DNA from: DASQWC01 sp035640475
GTDB taxonomy: Bacteria; Actinomycetota; JAICYB01
Reading direction: 5' to 3'
Assembly: GCA_035640475.1 (NCBI GenBank)
Contig: DASQWC010000021.1
Coordinates: 1-46,321, forward strand
Length of the DNA stretch: 46,321 nucleotides
Shown one piece after another: positions 8,264 through 16,701 of this stretch. Within the stretch, counting starts at the first letter, position 1. The number at the start of each line of letters is the position of its first letter. Below the pieces are notes generated by a model. The model was not told where the DNA came from, ran no database searches, and worked only from the letters and a program-made list of their open reading frames with translations. A program made the translations under genes and the position numbers.

Positions 8264-8395
8264 GCAGGGCGAAGTAGGCTCTGACCTGCGGGTTCCGGCT
8301 CCAATAGCCGGAAATCCGACCGTCTGAGTGTGAATTCCTGCACAGACGCTCGGCGGAGACGTCGCGACGATGGAATCCGGCGCAAGACGCCGGAT
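8264..8395 (+). promoter_or_regulatory. Candidate structured 5' leader with consecutive hairpins
   Basis: Between the thiolase stop and the preferred start of the FecR protein (8429) there are four adjacent potential stems. They are GCAGG/CCTGC (8264-8268 with 8285-8289), TTCCGGCT/AGCCGGAA with a 5-nt loop (8293-8300 with 8306-8313), CGTCTG/CAGACG (8321-8326 with 8343-8348), and ATCCGGCG/CGCCGGAT with a 5-nt loop (8375-8382 with 8388-8395). No U-tract follows, so these are not plain terminators. I could not match the sequence to a riboswitch class I know. Confidence 0.4.
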
Positions 8396-8428
8396 GGGGC
8401 GAAGAGAAGGCGAGAGGCGGTCAACCGA

Positions 8429-11305
8429 GTGTCGGGCGTGCTCGCGGCCTTGATGCGCTTGCCCAAGGCCGCTCTGGGAGGCATGGGTGTCGCCGTCATG
8501 GGCGGCGGCGTATTCGCCGCGAGCCTGTTGGGCGGCGGCTCGAGCTCCGCGGCCACCCTTCAAGTCCTCGAGGGCCGAGTCACCGTCAGCGTCGACGGCG
8601 GCGCGTTCCGCACGGCGCGCAACGGCGAGGTTCTCAAGCCCGTCACCACCGTCAAGACGGCTGAGGACGGACGCGCCGCGCTGAAGTACTTCGACGGCAG
8701 TGTCAGCCGCCTCGACTTCAACACCACCTTCCAGCTCAAGGAACTTTCCGGCAAAGCAACGGGCGACAAGATCATCCGCGCGTACCAGAGCAGCGGGCGC
8801 ACCTTCAACCGTGTGGTGAAGCTGACGGGATCGACCAGTCGCGTCGAGGTGCAAACGCCCAACGCAACGGCCTCCGTCCGCGGCACGGAGTTCATCGTCG
8901 AGGACGAGATCGTAAAGGTGTTCGAAGGTGTGATCGTGTACCGCTTCGAGGACGGCAGGGAAGTGCGTATCGAAGCAGGGTTCAAGTTCGATCCGGCGAC
9001 CGGTGAAGTTGTGCCTCTGACGCCTGAGGACTATGACGACTGGTGGAAGTACAACAACTGCGACAACGCCGCCGGCAACACGAACATCACTCAATGCCAG
9101 CAGAACAACGAGGACGAAGTCGTCCTCGCGCAGGACGCGGCGCCGCCGCCGCCGGTAACCGGAGGCCCGACCCGCATCACCGCGACGCAGCCCTCGTTTG
9201 TCGCGCCGCCGGCTGCCGTCGTCCAACAACCCGTCGTCGTCGAAGAGTCGACCGAAGAATCAACGCCCGATCCAACTCCGGATCCGACGCCCGTTCCAAC
9301 TGCGGCGCCCGTCACCGTCGGATCGGTCACGGGTACGGTCACCGACGCGTCGACAAACCAGGCGTTGAACGGAGCAGTCGTCCAGCTCGTGGGCTCGTCG
9401 CAGACCGCCACCGTGGCCGGCGGCGTCTTCGGATTTGCCGACCTCCCGGCCGGGTCGCACACGTTCCGTGCGATGCACGACGGTTACAACGCGAGTCAGA
9501 AGTCGGCAGATGTGGAGCCCGGTGAGACCGAAACTGTCGACTTCGCTCTTACAAAGGTCGAAGTGGTGGAAACGCCGACTCCGAGTCCCACCGCAAGTCC
9601 TACTGAGGAACCGACTCCAACGCCTTCAGAGGCGCCGACGGCTTCGCCCACACCGGTGCCCGAACCGGAAACGGGAACGATCGACGGCACGGTCCTCGAC
9701 AGTGCGGGCCAGCCGATCCCTGGAGCCCAGATCGCTCTGGATTCAAACGCGCCTGTAGATGTTGATCTCGACGGAAGCTTCGCGTTCGATGGTCTGGTTC
9801 TCGACAGTCTTCACTCGCTGACGGCCAGCGCCCCCGGATACGACGCGCAGCCGATCGGGGGAATCCCGGTGCCGTCGACAGTTCCGATCGTTCTCGGCCT
9901 GACCACGGGCTCGATCACCGGCTCCGTGTATGACGAAGCTGGCGCCCCGATCGATGGTGCCACCATCGCGCTCGGCTCGGACGCGCCTATCCCTGTCAAG
10001 GCCGACGGCAGCTTCTCGTTCACCGACCTAGTTGCCCGCGACACGTACTCGTTAACTGCTGCAGCGCCCAACTACGCGCCGCAGACGAGAGACGAAGTTT
10101 CGGTGGGCTCTCATCAGATCTTCAACCTCGTAGTCGACAGGGGCACGATCAACGGCAGCGTCTTGGACGGCGCGAATCAACCAATCGACGGTGCACAGAT
10201 TTCTCTCGATGGCGCCGACCCGGTCGCGGTGCAACCGAACGGGTCCTTTGAATTCACCAACGTTCCGGCGAACGAGCTCCACATGCTGACCGCGAGTGCG
10301 CCGGGCTACGACACCCAGAACGTCGGTGGAATCCCGGTGGGCTCGACCGTACCGTTCAATTTGGCACTGACTCGCGGCTCCATCACGGGCTCGGTTCTGG
10401 ACGAGGGCGGCAACACCATCGAGGGCGCCAAGATCGCCCTGGACGACGCCGAGCCCATCGCCGTCAACGCGGACGGCAGCTTCTCCTTCACTGAGCTCAT
10501 CGAACGCGACACCTACAAACTGACGGCCTCGGCTCCCGATTACGACACCCAGGTCCGCAACGAGGTTGCCGTCGGCTCCGATGAGGACTTCCGCCTCACT
10601 GCGACTCCTGGACGTATTTTCGGAGTCGTCCGTGACTCCCGAACGGGCGATCCGATCAACGACGCATACGTCTCGCTGGACGGCGCCGATCCGATCGCGA
10701 CATCCAACGGATCGTATGAGTTCGGGGGCCTGGCCCCCGGCGAGTACGCGATTCGCGCGACGGCGAGCGGATACGGATCGAACAACATCGGCGTGACCGT
10801 GGAGCCGGCGGGCAACCACGAGTTCGACATCCTGCTCACGCATGAACTGAAGATCGTTCTGAACTGGAATGCCGAACCGCTGGATTTGAACGCGCACCTG
10901 TGGCTCCCGAGCACCGACAAGTACCACGTGTCCACGACCCAGCGCGGTAGTCAGACGGAGTGTCCGTTCGTCGAGCTCGATGTCGACGACACCGATGGCT
11001 TCGGACCCGAGACGATAACGATCGCGAAGCCGTACTCCGGCATGCGCTACGCGGTGCACAAGAAATCGAACGAACCCATACGGCTGTCCAACGCCGGTGC
11101 CGTCGTTCGAGTGATCGAGGGGAACGAAACGCTCGCGACGTATGACGTGCCGAGTGATGGCACGACGGAGAAGTGGTGGCACGTCTTCGACATCACCAGG
11201 GACGCGTCCACCGGCGCTTGGGTCATCACGCCGACAAACACGCTTAGTCACCCGTCTCCGGCGCCGTACGACGACGAAACCGGCGCCTGTTCACCCGCTG
11301 CGTAA
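8429..11305 (+). CDS. Secreted/anchored FecR-domain protein with tandem carboxypeptidase-regulatory-like repeats
   Basis: Large exported protein of unknown role. An N-terminal hydrophobic signal/anchor (LPKAALGGMGVAVMGGGVFA) is followed by a FecR domain (ATLQVLEGRVTVSVDGG to ASVRGTEFIVEDE), a WWKYNNC segment and a Pro/Thr-rich linker. One diverged CarboxypepD_reg-like repeat and a second PT-rich linker follow, then five contiguous 78-residue repeats of the pattern GSITGSVLD-x-G-PIDGA-I-LD, and a C-terminal domain with LKIVLNWNAEPLDLNAHLWL that resembles YfaP/DUF2135-type domains. GTG 8429 has GAGAGG upstream; GTG 8330 would add 33 very basic residues but lies inside the hairpin-rich leader. 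The CHASE2 cyclase gene follows 24 bp downstream. FecR and CHASE2 proteins are known to co-occur, so a shared envelope-sensing role is inferred. Confidence 0.85.
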   Translation: MSGVLAALMRLPKAALGGMGVAVMGGGVFAASLLGGGSSSAATLQVLEGRVTVSVDGGAFRTARNGEVLKPVTTVKTAEDGRAALKYFDGSVSRLDFNTTFQLKELSGKATGDKIIRAYQSSGRTFNRVVKLTGSTSRVEVQTPNATASVRGTEFIVEDEIVKVFEGVIVYRFEDGREVRIEAGFKFDPATGEVVPLTPEDYDDWWKYNNCDNAAGNTNITQCQQNNEDEVVLAQDAAPPPPVTGGPTRITATQPSFVAPPAAVVQQPVVVEESTEESTPDPTPDPTPVPTAAPVTVGSVTGTVTDASTNQALNGAVVQLVGSSQTATVAGGVFGFADLPAGSHTFRAMHDGYNASQKSADVEPGETETVDFALTKVEVVETPTPSPTASPTEEPTPTPSEAPTASPTPVPEPETGTIDGTVLDSAGQPIPGAQIALDSNAPVDVDLDGSFAFDGLVLDSLHSLTASAPGYDAQPIGGIPVPSTVPIVLGLTTGSITGSVYDEAGAPIDGATIALGSDAPIPVKADGSFSFTDLVARDTYSLTAAAPNYAPQTRDEVSVGSHQIFNLVVDRGTINGSVLDGANQPIDGAQISLDGADPVAVQPNGSFEFTNVPANELHMLTASAPGYDTQNVGGIPVGSTVPFNLALTRGSITGSVLDEGGNTIEGAKIALDDAEPIAVNADGSFSFTELIERDTYKLTASAPDYDTQVRNEVAVGSDEDFRLTATPGRIFGVVRDSRTGDPINDAYVSLDGADPIATSNGSYEFGGLAPGEYAIRATASGYGSNNIGVTVEPAGNHEFDILLTHELKIVLNWNAEPLDLNAHLWLPSTDKYHVSTTQRGSQTECPFVELDVDDTDGFGPETITIAKPYSGMRYAVHKKSNEPIRLSNAGAVVRVIEGNETLATYDVPSDGTTEKWWHVFDITRDASTGAWVITPTNTLSHPSPAPYDDETGACSPAA
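9668..10837 (+). repeat. Five contiguous 234-bp coding repeats (78 residues each)
   Basis: Units begin at 9668, 9902, 10136, 10370 and 10604 with an exact 234-bp period. Units 1 and 3 share a GGIPV-x-STVP ending, while units 2 and 4 share RDTY-LTA and an EV-VGS ending. The array therefore looks like duplication of a 468-bp pair. The fifth unit is more diverged. Confidence 0.85.
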
Positions 11306-11329
11306 TCGCGCCGGAGTAGCATCGGCTCG

Positions 11330-13234
11330 GTGAACCGGCACCGGCGGATCGCGCTTCTTTCCTCGGCAGCGATTGCCATCGTCGTTACCGCGTTGTCGTG
11401 GGCGGGTTTGAGCGCCGGCGCGTTCCAGAGCCTGCAGCCGAGACTCGTCGACGGCCTCTTTCCCGCCGTGGAGCCGGACCCTCGAATTGTGGTTGTCATG
11501 ATCGACGACACCAGCATCGCTGCCATCGGGCAGTGGCCGTGGGATCGCTCCGTGCACGCCGAGATGATTCGCAACCTCGAACGCGGACGCGCGGCACGTA
11601 TCGGGTACGACGTGACGTTCACGGAGGCCAGCAATCCGGGGTCCGACGCACAGCTCGCCGCCGCGGTCAAGGACGCGAAGAACGTCGTGCTGGCCGCTGG
11701 AGTCGAATACAAGGGCCGCCCGGAGGACGTTCCGGTCGCGAGCAAGTACTACCCGCCCGTATCGGACCTCCCCAAGGGCGCTCTTGCCGTCGGGCATGTC
11801 AGCGTCTTTCCCGATCAGGACGGTGTGGTCCGGACGCTTGCGCCCGTGATTCGGCGACCGGACGGCAGGCTGCTTCCGTCGCTCGCCTTATCGCTTGCCC
11901 TCGCGCAGCCCGACGAGGCCGACATCTCACTCGCGCGGCAAGGTGTTCGGACGATCGACGGCGTGGTGCCCACCGGCGAGGCCCATCTGATGGACGTCAA
12001 CTACACCGACAACTTCAAGACGTACAGCGCGATCGACGTGCTTCGTGACGACGTCCCGAAGGACGCGTTCCAAAATGCCACCGTTCTCGTCGGTGCCTCG
12101 GCTCTCGGGCTCGGTGACTACCGGCTGACGCCCCTCGACAAGCGCACCGGTCAGCCGGGTGTGCTCGTGCACGCCAACGCGCTCAACACGATCCTGACGG
12201 GCGCATACCTGAAACCCGACTCGACGCAAACCACGCTGGTCTGGGTATTTCTCGTCGCGTTGCTCATCGCCATCGGCATCAGCTTCCCAAGGCTCCTCTT
12301 CGCGCCGGTCGCACCGATCATCGTTACGGTCGGATTCGTCTTGCTCGCGTTCCAGCGGTTCGACGCGGGAGCCGTCACGAACTTCGCCTACCCGGTGTTG
12401 GCGATCGGTCTGAGCACCGTCTCATCGATCGGCGCGCGCTACTTCACCGAGCTGCGCGAGCGCCGCCGTGTCACACGCGTGTTCGGACGTTACCTGTCGA
12501 AGGACGTGGTCGACGAAGTCCTCGCGGCACCCAGTGACGCGGTCGCGTCTCTGGACGGCGCGTCGCCGGTCATCTCGGTGCTCTTCGCCGACCTTCGTGG
12601 TTTTACGAGCGCGTCGGAGAACCTTCCCCCGCGGACGGTCGTCGGCGCGCTCAACATCTTTCTCGAGGCAATGACGCGTGGAGTGCTCGAGGAGCAGGGA
12701 ACGATCGACAAGTTCATGGGCGACTGCGTAATGGCCTTCTGGAATTCACCGCGCCCGGAGCCGAAGCACGCGGAGCGTGCCGTGTGCGCGGCACTGCGGA
12801 TGCAGCAGTACATCGACGAGGCAATGCGCGAAGGCACGGTATCCGACTTGGCCGTCAAAGGCTGCGGGGTCGGGATCGCCACGGGCGAGGCCGTCGTCGG
12901 GAACATCGGTTCGAGCCTGCGACTCGACTACACGGTTATCGGCGACACGGTCAACACCGCCAGCCGGCTGTGCGGCGTTGCCGAGGCTCGCGACGTCGTC
13001 ATCACCGAGACGTGTGCCCAGCACGTCGCAGACGTGTTCGAGCTCGAAGCTCTTGCGCCCCTGACCGTCAAAGGCAAGGAGGAGCCCTTGCGGGTCTTCC
13101 GCGTCTGCGGGCTCCAGCGTGAGGAGCACCCGCCGCAGCCGGAGGAGCTGCCCGATCCCGAAGAAACGGTCGACGCCCCGACGAAAGCTGCGAGTTACGC
13201 GCCGATTGAGCCGTTGGCCGAAGAGACGTCGTAG
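11330..13234 (+). CDS. CHASE2-domain class III adenylate cyclase
   Basis: Membrane receptor predicted to make cAMP from ATP. 634 residues: an N-terminal membrane segment (about 7-30), an extracytoplasmic CHASE2 domain (about 40-290, with RIVVVMIDDTSIAAIGQWPW), transmembrane helices (about 301-370), then a cytoplasmic class III cyclase domain (about 413-600). Catalytic residues are intact: metal-binding Asp421 (FADLRGFT) and Asp465 (FMGDCV), Lys461 and Thr535 as a bacterial-type adenine-selecting pair (IDKFMGD and YTVIGD), and transition-state Asn542 and Arg546 (VNTASRL). This favours ATP over GTP. GTG start 24 bp after the FecR protein gene, probably the same transcript. A cyclic-nucleotide-binding protein is encoded 3.5 kb downstream and could be an effector. 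The ligand is unknown. Confidence 0.93.
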   Translation: MNRHRRIALLSSAAIAIVVTALSWAGLSAGAFQSLQPRLVDGLFPAVEPDPRIVVVMIDDTSIAAIGQWPWDRSVHAEMIRNLERGRAARIGYDVTFTEASNPGSDAQLAAAVKDAKNVVLAAGVEYKGRPEDVPVASKYYPPVSDLPKGALAVGHVSVFPDQDGVVRTLAPVIRRPDGRLLPSLALSLALAQPDEADISLARQGVRTIDGVVPTGEAHLMDVNYTDNFKTYSAIDVLRDDVPKDAFQNATVLVGASALGLGDYRLTPLDKRTGQPGVLVHANALNTILTGAYLKPDSTQTTLVWVFLVALLIAIGISFPRLLFAPVAPIIVTVGFVLLAFQRFDAGAVTNFAYPVLAIGLSTVSSIGARYFTELRERRRVTRVFGRYLSKDVVDEVLAAPSDAVASLDGASPVISVLFADLRGFTSASENLPPRTVVGALNIFLEAMTRGVLEEQGTIDKFMGDCVMAFWNSPRPEPKHAERAVCAALRMQQYIDEAMREGTVSDLAVKGCGVGIATGEAVVGNIGSSLRLDYTVIGDTVNTASRLCGVAEARDVVITETCAQHVADVFELEALAPLTVKGKEEPLRVFRVCGLQREEHPPQPEELPDPEETVDAPTKAASYAPIEPLAEETS

Positions 13235-13268
13235 CGCGCGCAAACACGAGTCCCCGCTACGCTACGAC
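13228..13268. promoter_or_regulatory. Perfect 9-bp inverted repeat before the glutathione peroxidase gene
   Basis: GTCGTAGCG (13228-13236) and CGCTACGAC (13260-13268) pair perfectly across a 23-nt loop. The left arm contains the cyclase stop codon and the right arm ends 15 bp before the peroxidase start codon, just ahead of its ribosome binding site. It could be a transcript-end hairpin or a translation-modulating structure; no U-tract follows. Confidence 0.35.
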
Positions 13269-13282
13269 TGACGAGGAGGGAC

Positions 13283-13768
13283 ATGAGCATTCACGAGATC
13301 GCCGTTCGCACGATCGACGGCGAGGAAACGACGCTCGATGAGTTCAGCGGGAAGGCATTGCTCATCGTCAACGTCGCATCCAAGTGCGGGTTCACGCCGC
13401 AGTACACGCAGCTGCAGGAGCTCCATGAGACCTACGGCGGACGTGGGCTCGCGGTGCTGGGATTCCCTTGCAACCAGTTCGGCGGACAGGAACCGGGTAC
13501 GAGTGAGGAGATCAAAGAATTCTGCTCGCTCACCTATGACGTCTCGTTCCGGATGTTCGAAAAGATCGACGTCAACGGGGATGCACGCCACCCGCTGTAC
13601 GGCGAGCTGACGAGCCGGGCTGATGCCGACGGCAAGGCCGGAGACGTCATGTGGAACTTCGAGAAGTTCCTCGTTGCTCCGGACGGAGCCGTCGTCGGCC
13701 GATTCCGTACGCAGGTTTCGCCGACCTCGGAAGAGGTCGTCTCCGCCATCGAGCAGCAGCTTCCCTAG
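13283..13768 (+). CDS. Glutathione peroxidase family thiol peroxidase
   Basis: Predicted to reduce hydrogen peroxide or lipid hydroperoxides. Length 161 residues, typical of the family. The peroxidatic residue is Cys35 in NVASKCGFTPQY (Cys rather than Sec). The family motif LGFPCNQFGGQEPG supplies the Gln and a second Cys that could act as resolving residue, and MWNFEKFLV supplies the conserved Trp/Asn. Cys-type members of this family usually use thioredoxin rather than glutathione, which suits an actinobacterium making mycothiol. Starts at ATG with GAGGAGGG just upstream. The pentose phosphate genes directly downstream would supply NADPH, a sensible functional neighbourhood. Confidence 0.95.
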   Translation: MSIHEIAVRTIDGEETTLDEFSGKALLIVNVASKCGFTPQYTQLQELHETYGGRGLAVLGFPCNQFGGQEPGTSEEIKEFCSLTYDVSFRMFEKIDVNGDARHPLYGELTSRADADGKAGDVMWNFEKFLVAPDGAVVGRFRTQVSPTSEEVVSAIEQQLP

Positions 13769-13791
13769 CGTCCCGCCGGAAGGAGGCCGCT

Positions 13792-14661
13792 ATGAAGGTC
13801 GGCATGGTCGGCCTGGGGCGGATGGGCGGAAACATGGCCGAGCGGCTGCGCCGCTCCGGTCACGACGTCGTTGGGTACACGCGCTCCGGCAAGGGCGCCG
13901 ATGTCGCCTCGCTCGAAGAGCTCGTCGCGGCACTCGAGCCGCCCCGTGTCGTGTGGTCGATGGTGCCGTCCGGCGAGCCGACCGAAGAAGTTGTCCTCGA
14001 GCTCGGCTCCCTGCTCGAAAAAGGTGACGTCCTCGTGGAAGGCGGAAATTCCAACTACCGCGATTCCATTCGGCGCGGAGAGGAGCTGGCCGAGCGCGGC
14101 GTTGGATTCATCGACGCCGGCGTGAGCGGCGGGATCTGGGGACTGGACAACGGGTACTGCCTCATGGTGGGCGGTGATGCAACGCATGTCGAGCTTGTTC
14201 GTCCGGCGTTCGACGCACTGGCGCCGCCGGACGGGTTCGTGCACGCCGGCCCGTTGGGCGCCGGTCACTTCACGAAGATGGTGCACAACGGCATCGAGTA
14301 CGGACTGATGGAGTCGTTCGCCGAGGGTTACGAGCTCCTGAAGTCCTGCGAACTCGACATCGACGTCGCCGGCGCGTTCGCTGCGTGGCGGTACGGCAGC
14401 GTTGTTCGTTCGTGGCTGCTCGAGCTACTCGTTGGCGAGCTCGAGGAAGACCCCGGTCTGGAGAGGCTCAGCGGCTACGCGGAGGACTCCGGCGAAGGGC
14501 GGTGGACGGTGCAAGAGGCCGTCCGGCTGGGCGTCCCGGCTCCCGCGATCTCCGCTGCGTTGTACGCGCGATTCGCCTCCCGGCAGGACGACTCACCGGC
14601 GATGAAAGTCATCGCGGCGCTGCGCAACGCGTTCGGAGGCCACGAGGTCAAGAAGAAATGA
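13792..14661 (+). CDS. gnd: 6-phosphogluconate dehydrogenase, decarboxylating (short type)
   Basis: Converts 6-phosphogluconate to ribulose 5-phosphate and CO2 with reduction of NAD(P)+. About 289 residues, the short YqeC/GndA class rather than the 470-residue form. Signatures: dinucleotide loop GLGRMGGNMAERL near the N-terminus, EGGNSNYRDSIRRGEEL, DAGVSGGIWGLDNGYCLM, and the catalytic-helix motif GAGHFTKMVHNGIEYGLMES with Lys and Asn. The ATG at 13792 has AAGGAGG upstream; longer in-frame extensions run into the peroxidase gene. The 3' end overlaps the zwf start (ATGA), so the two are coupled. The short class often prefers NAD+; the cofactor is not certain here. Confidence 0.95.
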   Translation: MKVGMVGLGRMGGNMAERLRRSGHDVVGYTRSGKGADVASLEELVAALEPPRVVWSMVPSGEPTEEVVLELGSLLEKGDVLVEGGNSNYRDSIRRGEELAERGVGFIDAGVSGGIWGLDNGYCLMVGGDATHVELVRPAFDALAPPDGFVHAGPLGAGHFTKMVHNGIEYGLMESFAEGYELLKSCELDIDVAGAFAAWRYGSVVRSWLLELLVGELEEDPGLERLSGYAEDSGEGRWTVQEAVRLGVPAPAISAALYARFASRQDDSPAMKVIAALRNAFGGHEVKKK

Positions 14662-16040
14662 CCGAGCGCAGCGACGCGCTGATCGTGTTCGGAGCGACGG
14701 GCGATCTCGCGAAGCGCCAGATCTTCCCGGCGCTCCACGAGATCGCCCGTCGCGGAAAGCTCGGGATGCCGGTTGTCGGCGTCGCTCGCTCCGAGTGGGA
14801 TGACGAGACGCTCCGTAACTACGCGCGAGAGTCGATCGAGCGCTTCGCTCCTCATGGTCTGGACACGAAGGGGTTTGCCGATCTCGCCGCGTCGCTGTGC
14901 TTCGTCCAAGGTGAGTATCAAGACGTCGAGACCTACCGCGGACTTCGCAAACGGCTGCACGGCGTCCGTCATCCCCTCGCGTACTTGGCCGTCCCACCGA
15001 CGGTGTTCACCAACGTGATCGATGGTCTGACCGAGGCCGGCCTGAACGAGGGAGGACGAGTCGTCGTCGAGAAGCCGTTCGGCAGAGATCTGGAGTCGGC
15101 ACAACGTCTGAACGAGGCCGTGGTGCGGGCGTTCGGCGAGAGTGCGGTGTTCCGGATCGACCACTTCATGGGCAAAGAGCCCGTCCTCGACCTGCTCGTG
15201 TTCCGTTTCGACAACCTGATCCTCGAGCCGATCTGGAACCGGCACTACATCGCGAATGTGCAGATCACTCTCGCGGAGGACTTTGGTGTGGAGGGTCGAG
15301 GCAAGTTCTTCGAAGAGGTTGGTGCGCTGCGCGACGTCGTCCAGAACCACTTGCTCGAGCTCGTTGCCCTCGTCGGGATGGAGCCGCCGCCGGCGCCCGA
15401 TGGTCGGGCAATCCGCGACGAGAAGGTGAAGCTTCTGCGCGCCGTGCGATCGCTCGATCCTTCCGACGTCGTGCGTGGGCAATACGCGTCATATCGACGC
15501 GAGGACGGCGTGGCGCCCGATTCGGAGGTGGAGACGTTTGTCGCGGCACGCGCTTACGTCGACAACTGGCGGTGGGAGGGCGTCCCCTTCTATCTGCGGG
15601 CGGGGAAACGGCTCGGACGGACGTGCACGCAGGTGCTCGTCGAGTTCCACCAGTCCGCACACCCGGTCTTCCGCGATCCCGACGCGCCGCAACCGCACCC
15701 GAACCACTTTCTGTTCCGGCTCAAACCGGACGAGGGCATGTCGCTGGCCGTGCAGATCAAGCAGGCGGGCGACCGGTTGATCAGCGCTCCCGTGGATCTG
15801 GACTACGCCTACGACGACTATCGCGAGTCGATCGACGAGACGGCCTACGAGCGATTGATCGAGGACGCGATCGACGGCGTGACGACGCTGTTCGCTCGAG
15901 CCGACGCGATCGAGGAGGCATGGCGGATCGTGACGCCGATCCTCGAAGGTCCGCCGCCGGTTCAGATCTACGAGGACGGCTCGTGGGGCCCGACCGCGGC
16001 AGACGAGCTCATCGGGGGTGCCTGGCACGACCATCCGTAG
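14658..16040 (+). CDS. zwf: Glucose-6-phosphate dehydrogenase
   Basis: Oxidises glucose 6-phosphate to 6-phosphogluconolactone, the entry step of the oxidative pentose phosphate pathway. About 460 residues. Signatures: NADP-binding FGATGDLAKRQIFP at the N-terminus, VVVEKPFGRDL, the active-site motif RIDHFMGKEPVLDL with the catalytic His, and the C-terminal substrate domain with FYLRAGKRL. Its ATG overlaps the gnd stop by 4 bp, giving a clear start. Middle gene of gnd-zwf-pgl, so all three oxidative steps are encoded together. Confidence 0.97.
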   Translation: MTERSDALIVFGATGDLAKRQIFPALHEIARRGKLGMPVVGVARSEWDDETLRNYARESIERFAPHGLDTKGFADLAASLCFVQGEYQDVETYRGLRKRLHGVRHPLAYLAVPPTVFTNVIDGLTEAGLNEGGRVVVEKPFGRDLESAQRLNEAVVRAFGESAVFRIDHFMGKEPVLDLLVFRFDNLILEPIWNRHYIANVQITLAEDFGVEGRGKFFEEVGALRDVVQNHLLELVALVGMEPPPAPDGRAIRDEKVKLLRAVRSLDPSDVVRGQYASYRREDGVAPDSEVETFVAARAYVDNWRWEGVPFYLRAGKRLGRTCTQVLVEFHQSAHPVFRDPDAPQPHPNHFLFRLKPDEGMSLAVQIKQAGDRLISAPVDLDYAYDDYRESIDETAYERLIEDAIDGVTTLFARADAIEEAWRIVTPILEGPPPVQIYEDGSWGPTAADELIGGAWHDHP

Positions 16041-16044
16041 CGGG

Positions 16045-16701
16045 ATGCGGCTGGAAGTCGTCGGAAGTCCCGGGCAACGCGCGGCCGACGTCATCGCCGA
16101 AGCCCTCAAGGAACGCGGGAGGTGCGCGCTCGCGCTGAGCGGCGGCAGGACGCCGGCGCCGATGTTCCGCCGTCTGGCCGGGAACGACGTCGACTGGTCG
16201 AACGTCGACATCTACCAAGTCGACGAACGCGTTGCGCCCGACGGTCATGCGGACAGAAACCTCGAACTCATCCGCAACGAGCTGCTGGACGGCATCGAAG
16301 GCAAGCAGCCGCGCGTCCACGCGATGGACGTCACGGCGGACGATCTTGAGGAGGCGGCCGAGCGATATGCCGCGCTCCTGCCCGAGAAGCTGGACATCGT
16401 CCATCTCGGTCTCGGCAGCGACGGTCACACGGCTTCACTCGTGCCGAACGATCCGGTCCTGGACGTGCGCGATCGGATGGTCGCGATCACGAAGCCGTAC
16501 GACGGTTACGTCCGGATGACGCTGACCTTCCCGGCCCTCGAGGCGGCGGAGCGAATCGTGTTCCTGGAGGCCGGCAAGGAGAAAGCCGGAGCGGTCAGGG
16601 CCCTCGTCGCCGGTGATCCGTCGATGCCGGCCGGAAGGCTGCGCGCCCGCGACGTCCTCGTGATTGCCGACCCGGATGCGGCGGTCAGTGTGGCGCGATG
16701 A
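16045..16701 (+). CDS. pgl: 6-phosphogluconolactonase
   Basis: Hydrolyses 6-phosphogluconolactone between the zwf and gnd steps. About 218 residues. DevB/Pgl family motifs: ALSGGRTPAPMFRRLA, YQVDERVAPDGHADRN, and LGLGSDGHTASLVP, which contains the catalytic His. The ATG at 16045 follows the zwf stop by 4 bp; a GTG at 16018 overlapping zwf would add nine residues. The 3' end overlaps the convergent cyclic-nucleotide-binding gene by 17 bp. Confidence 0.95.
   Translation: MRLEVVGSPGQRAADVIAEALKERGRCALALSGGRTPAPMFRRLAGNDVDWSNVDIYQVDERVAPDGHADRNLELIRNELLDGIEGKQPRVHAMDVTADDLEEAAERYAALLPEKLDIVHLGLGSDGHTASLVPNDPVLDVRDRMVAITKPYDGYVRMTLTFPALEAAERIVFLEAGKEKAGAVRALVAGDPSMPAGRLRARDVLVIADPDAAVSVAR

Noticed and set aside
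8264..8395. Cyclic-di-GMP, ydaO or cobalamin riboswitch
   Set aside because: Short similarities (GGGGCGAA, GUGUGAAUUCC) were noticed, but the core consensus boxes of these classes are missing.
8330..8428. GTG 8330 as the start of the FecR-domain protein
   Set aside because: It lacks a ribosome binding site, lies inside strong hairpins and adds an Arg-rich stretch; GTG 8429 has GAGAGG upstream. Not excluded, only less likely.
6172..8556. A 794-codon open frame antisense to the MaoC and thiolase genes
   Set aside because: No family motif, arginine/leucine-rich shadow sequence, and the opposite strand encodes two intact conserved enzymes.
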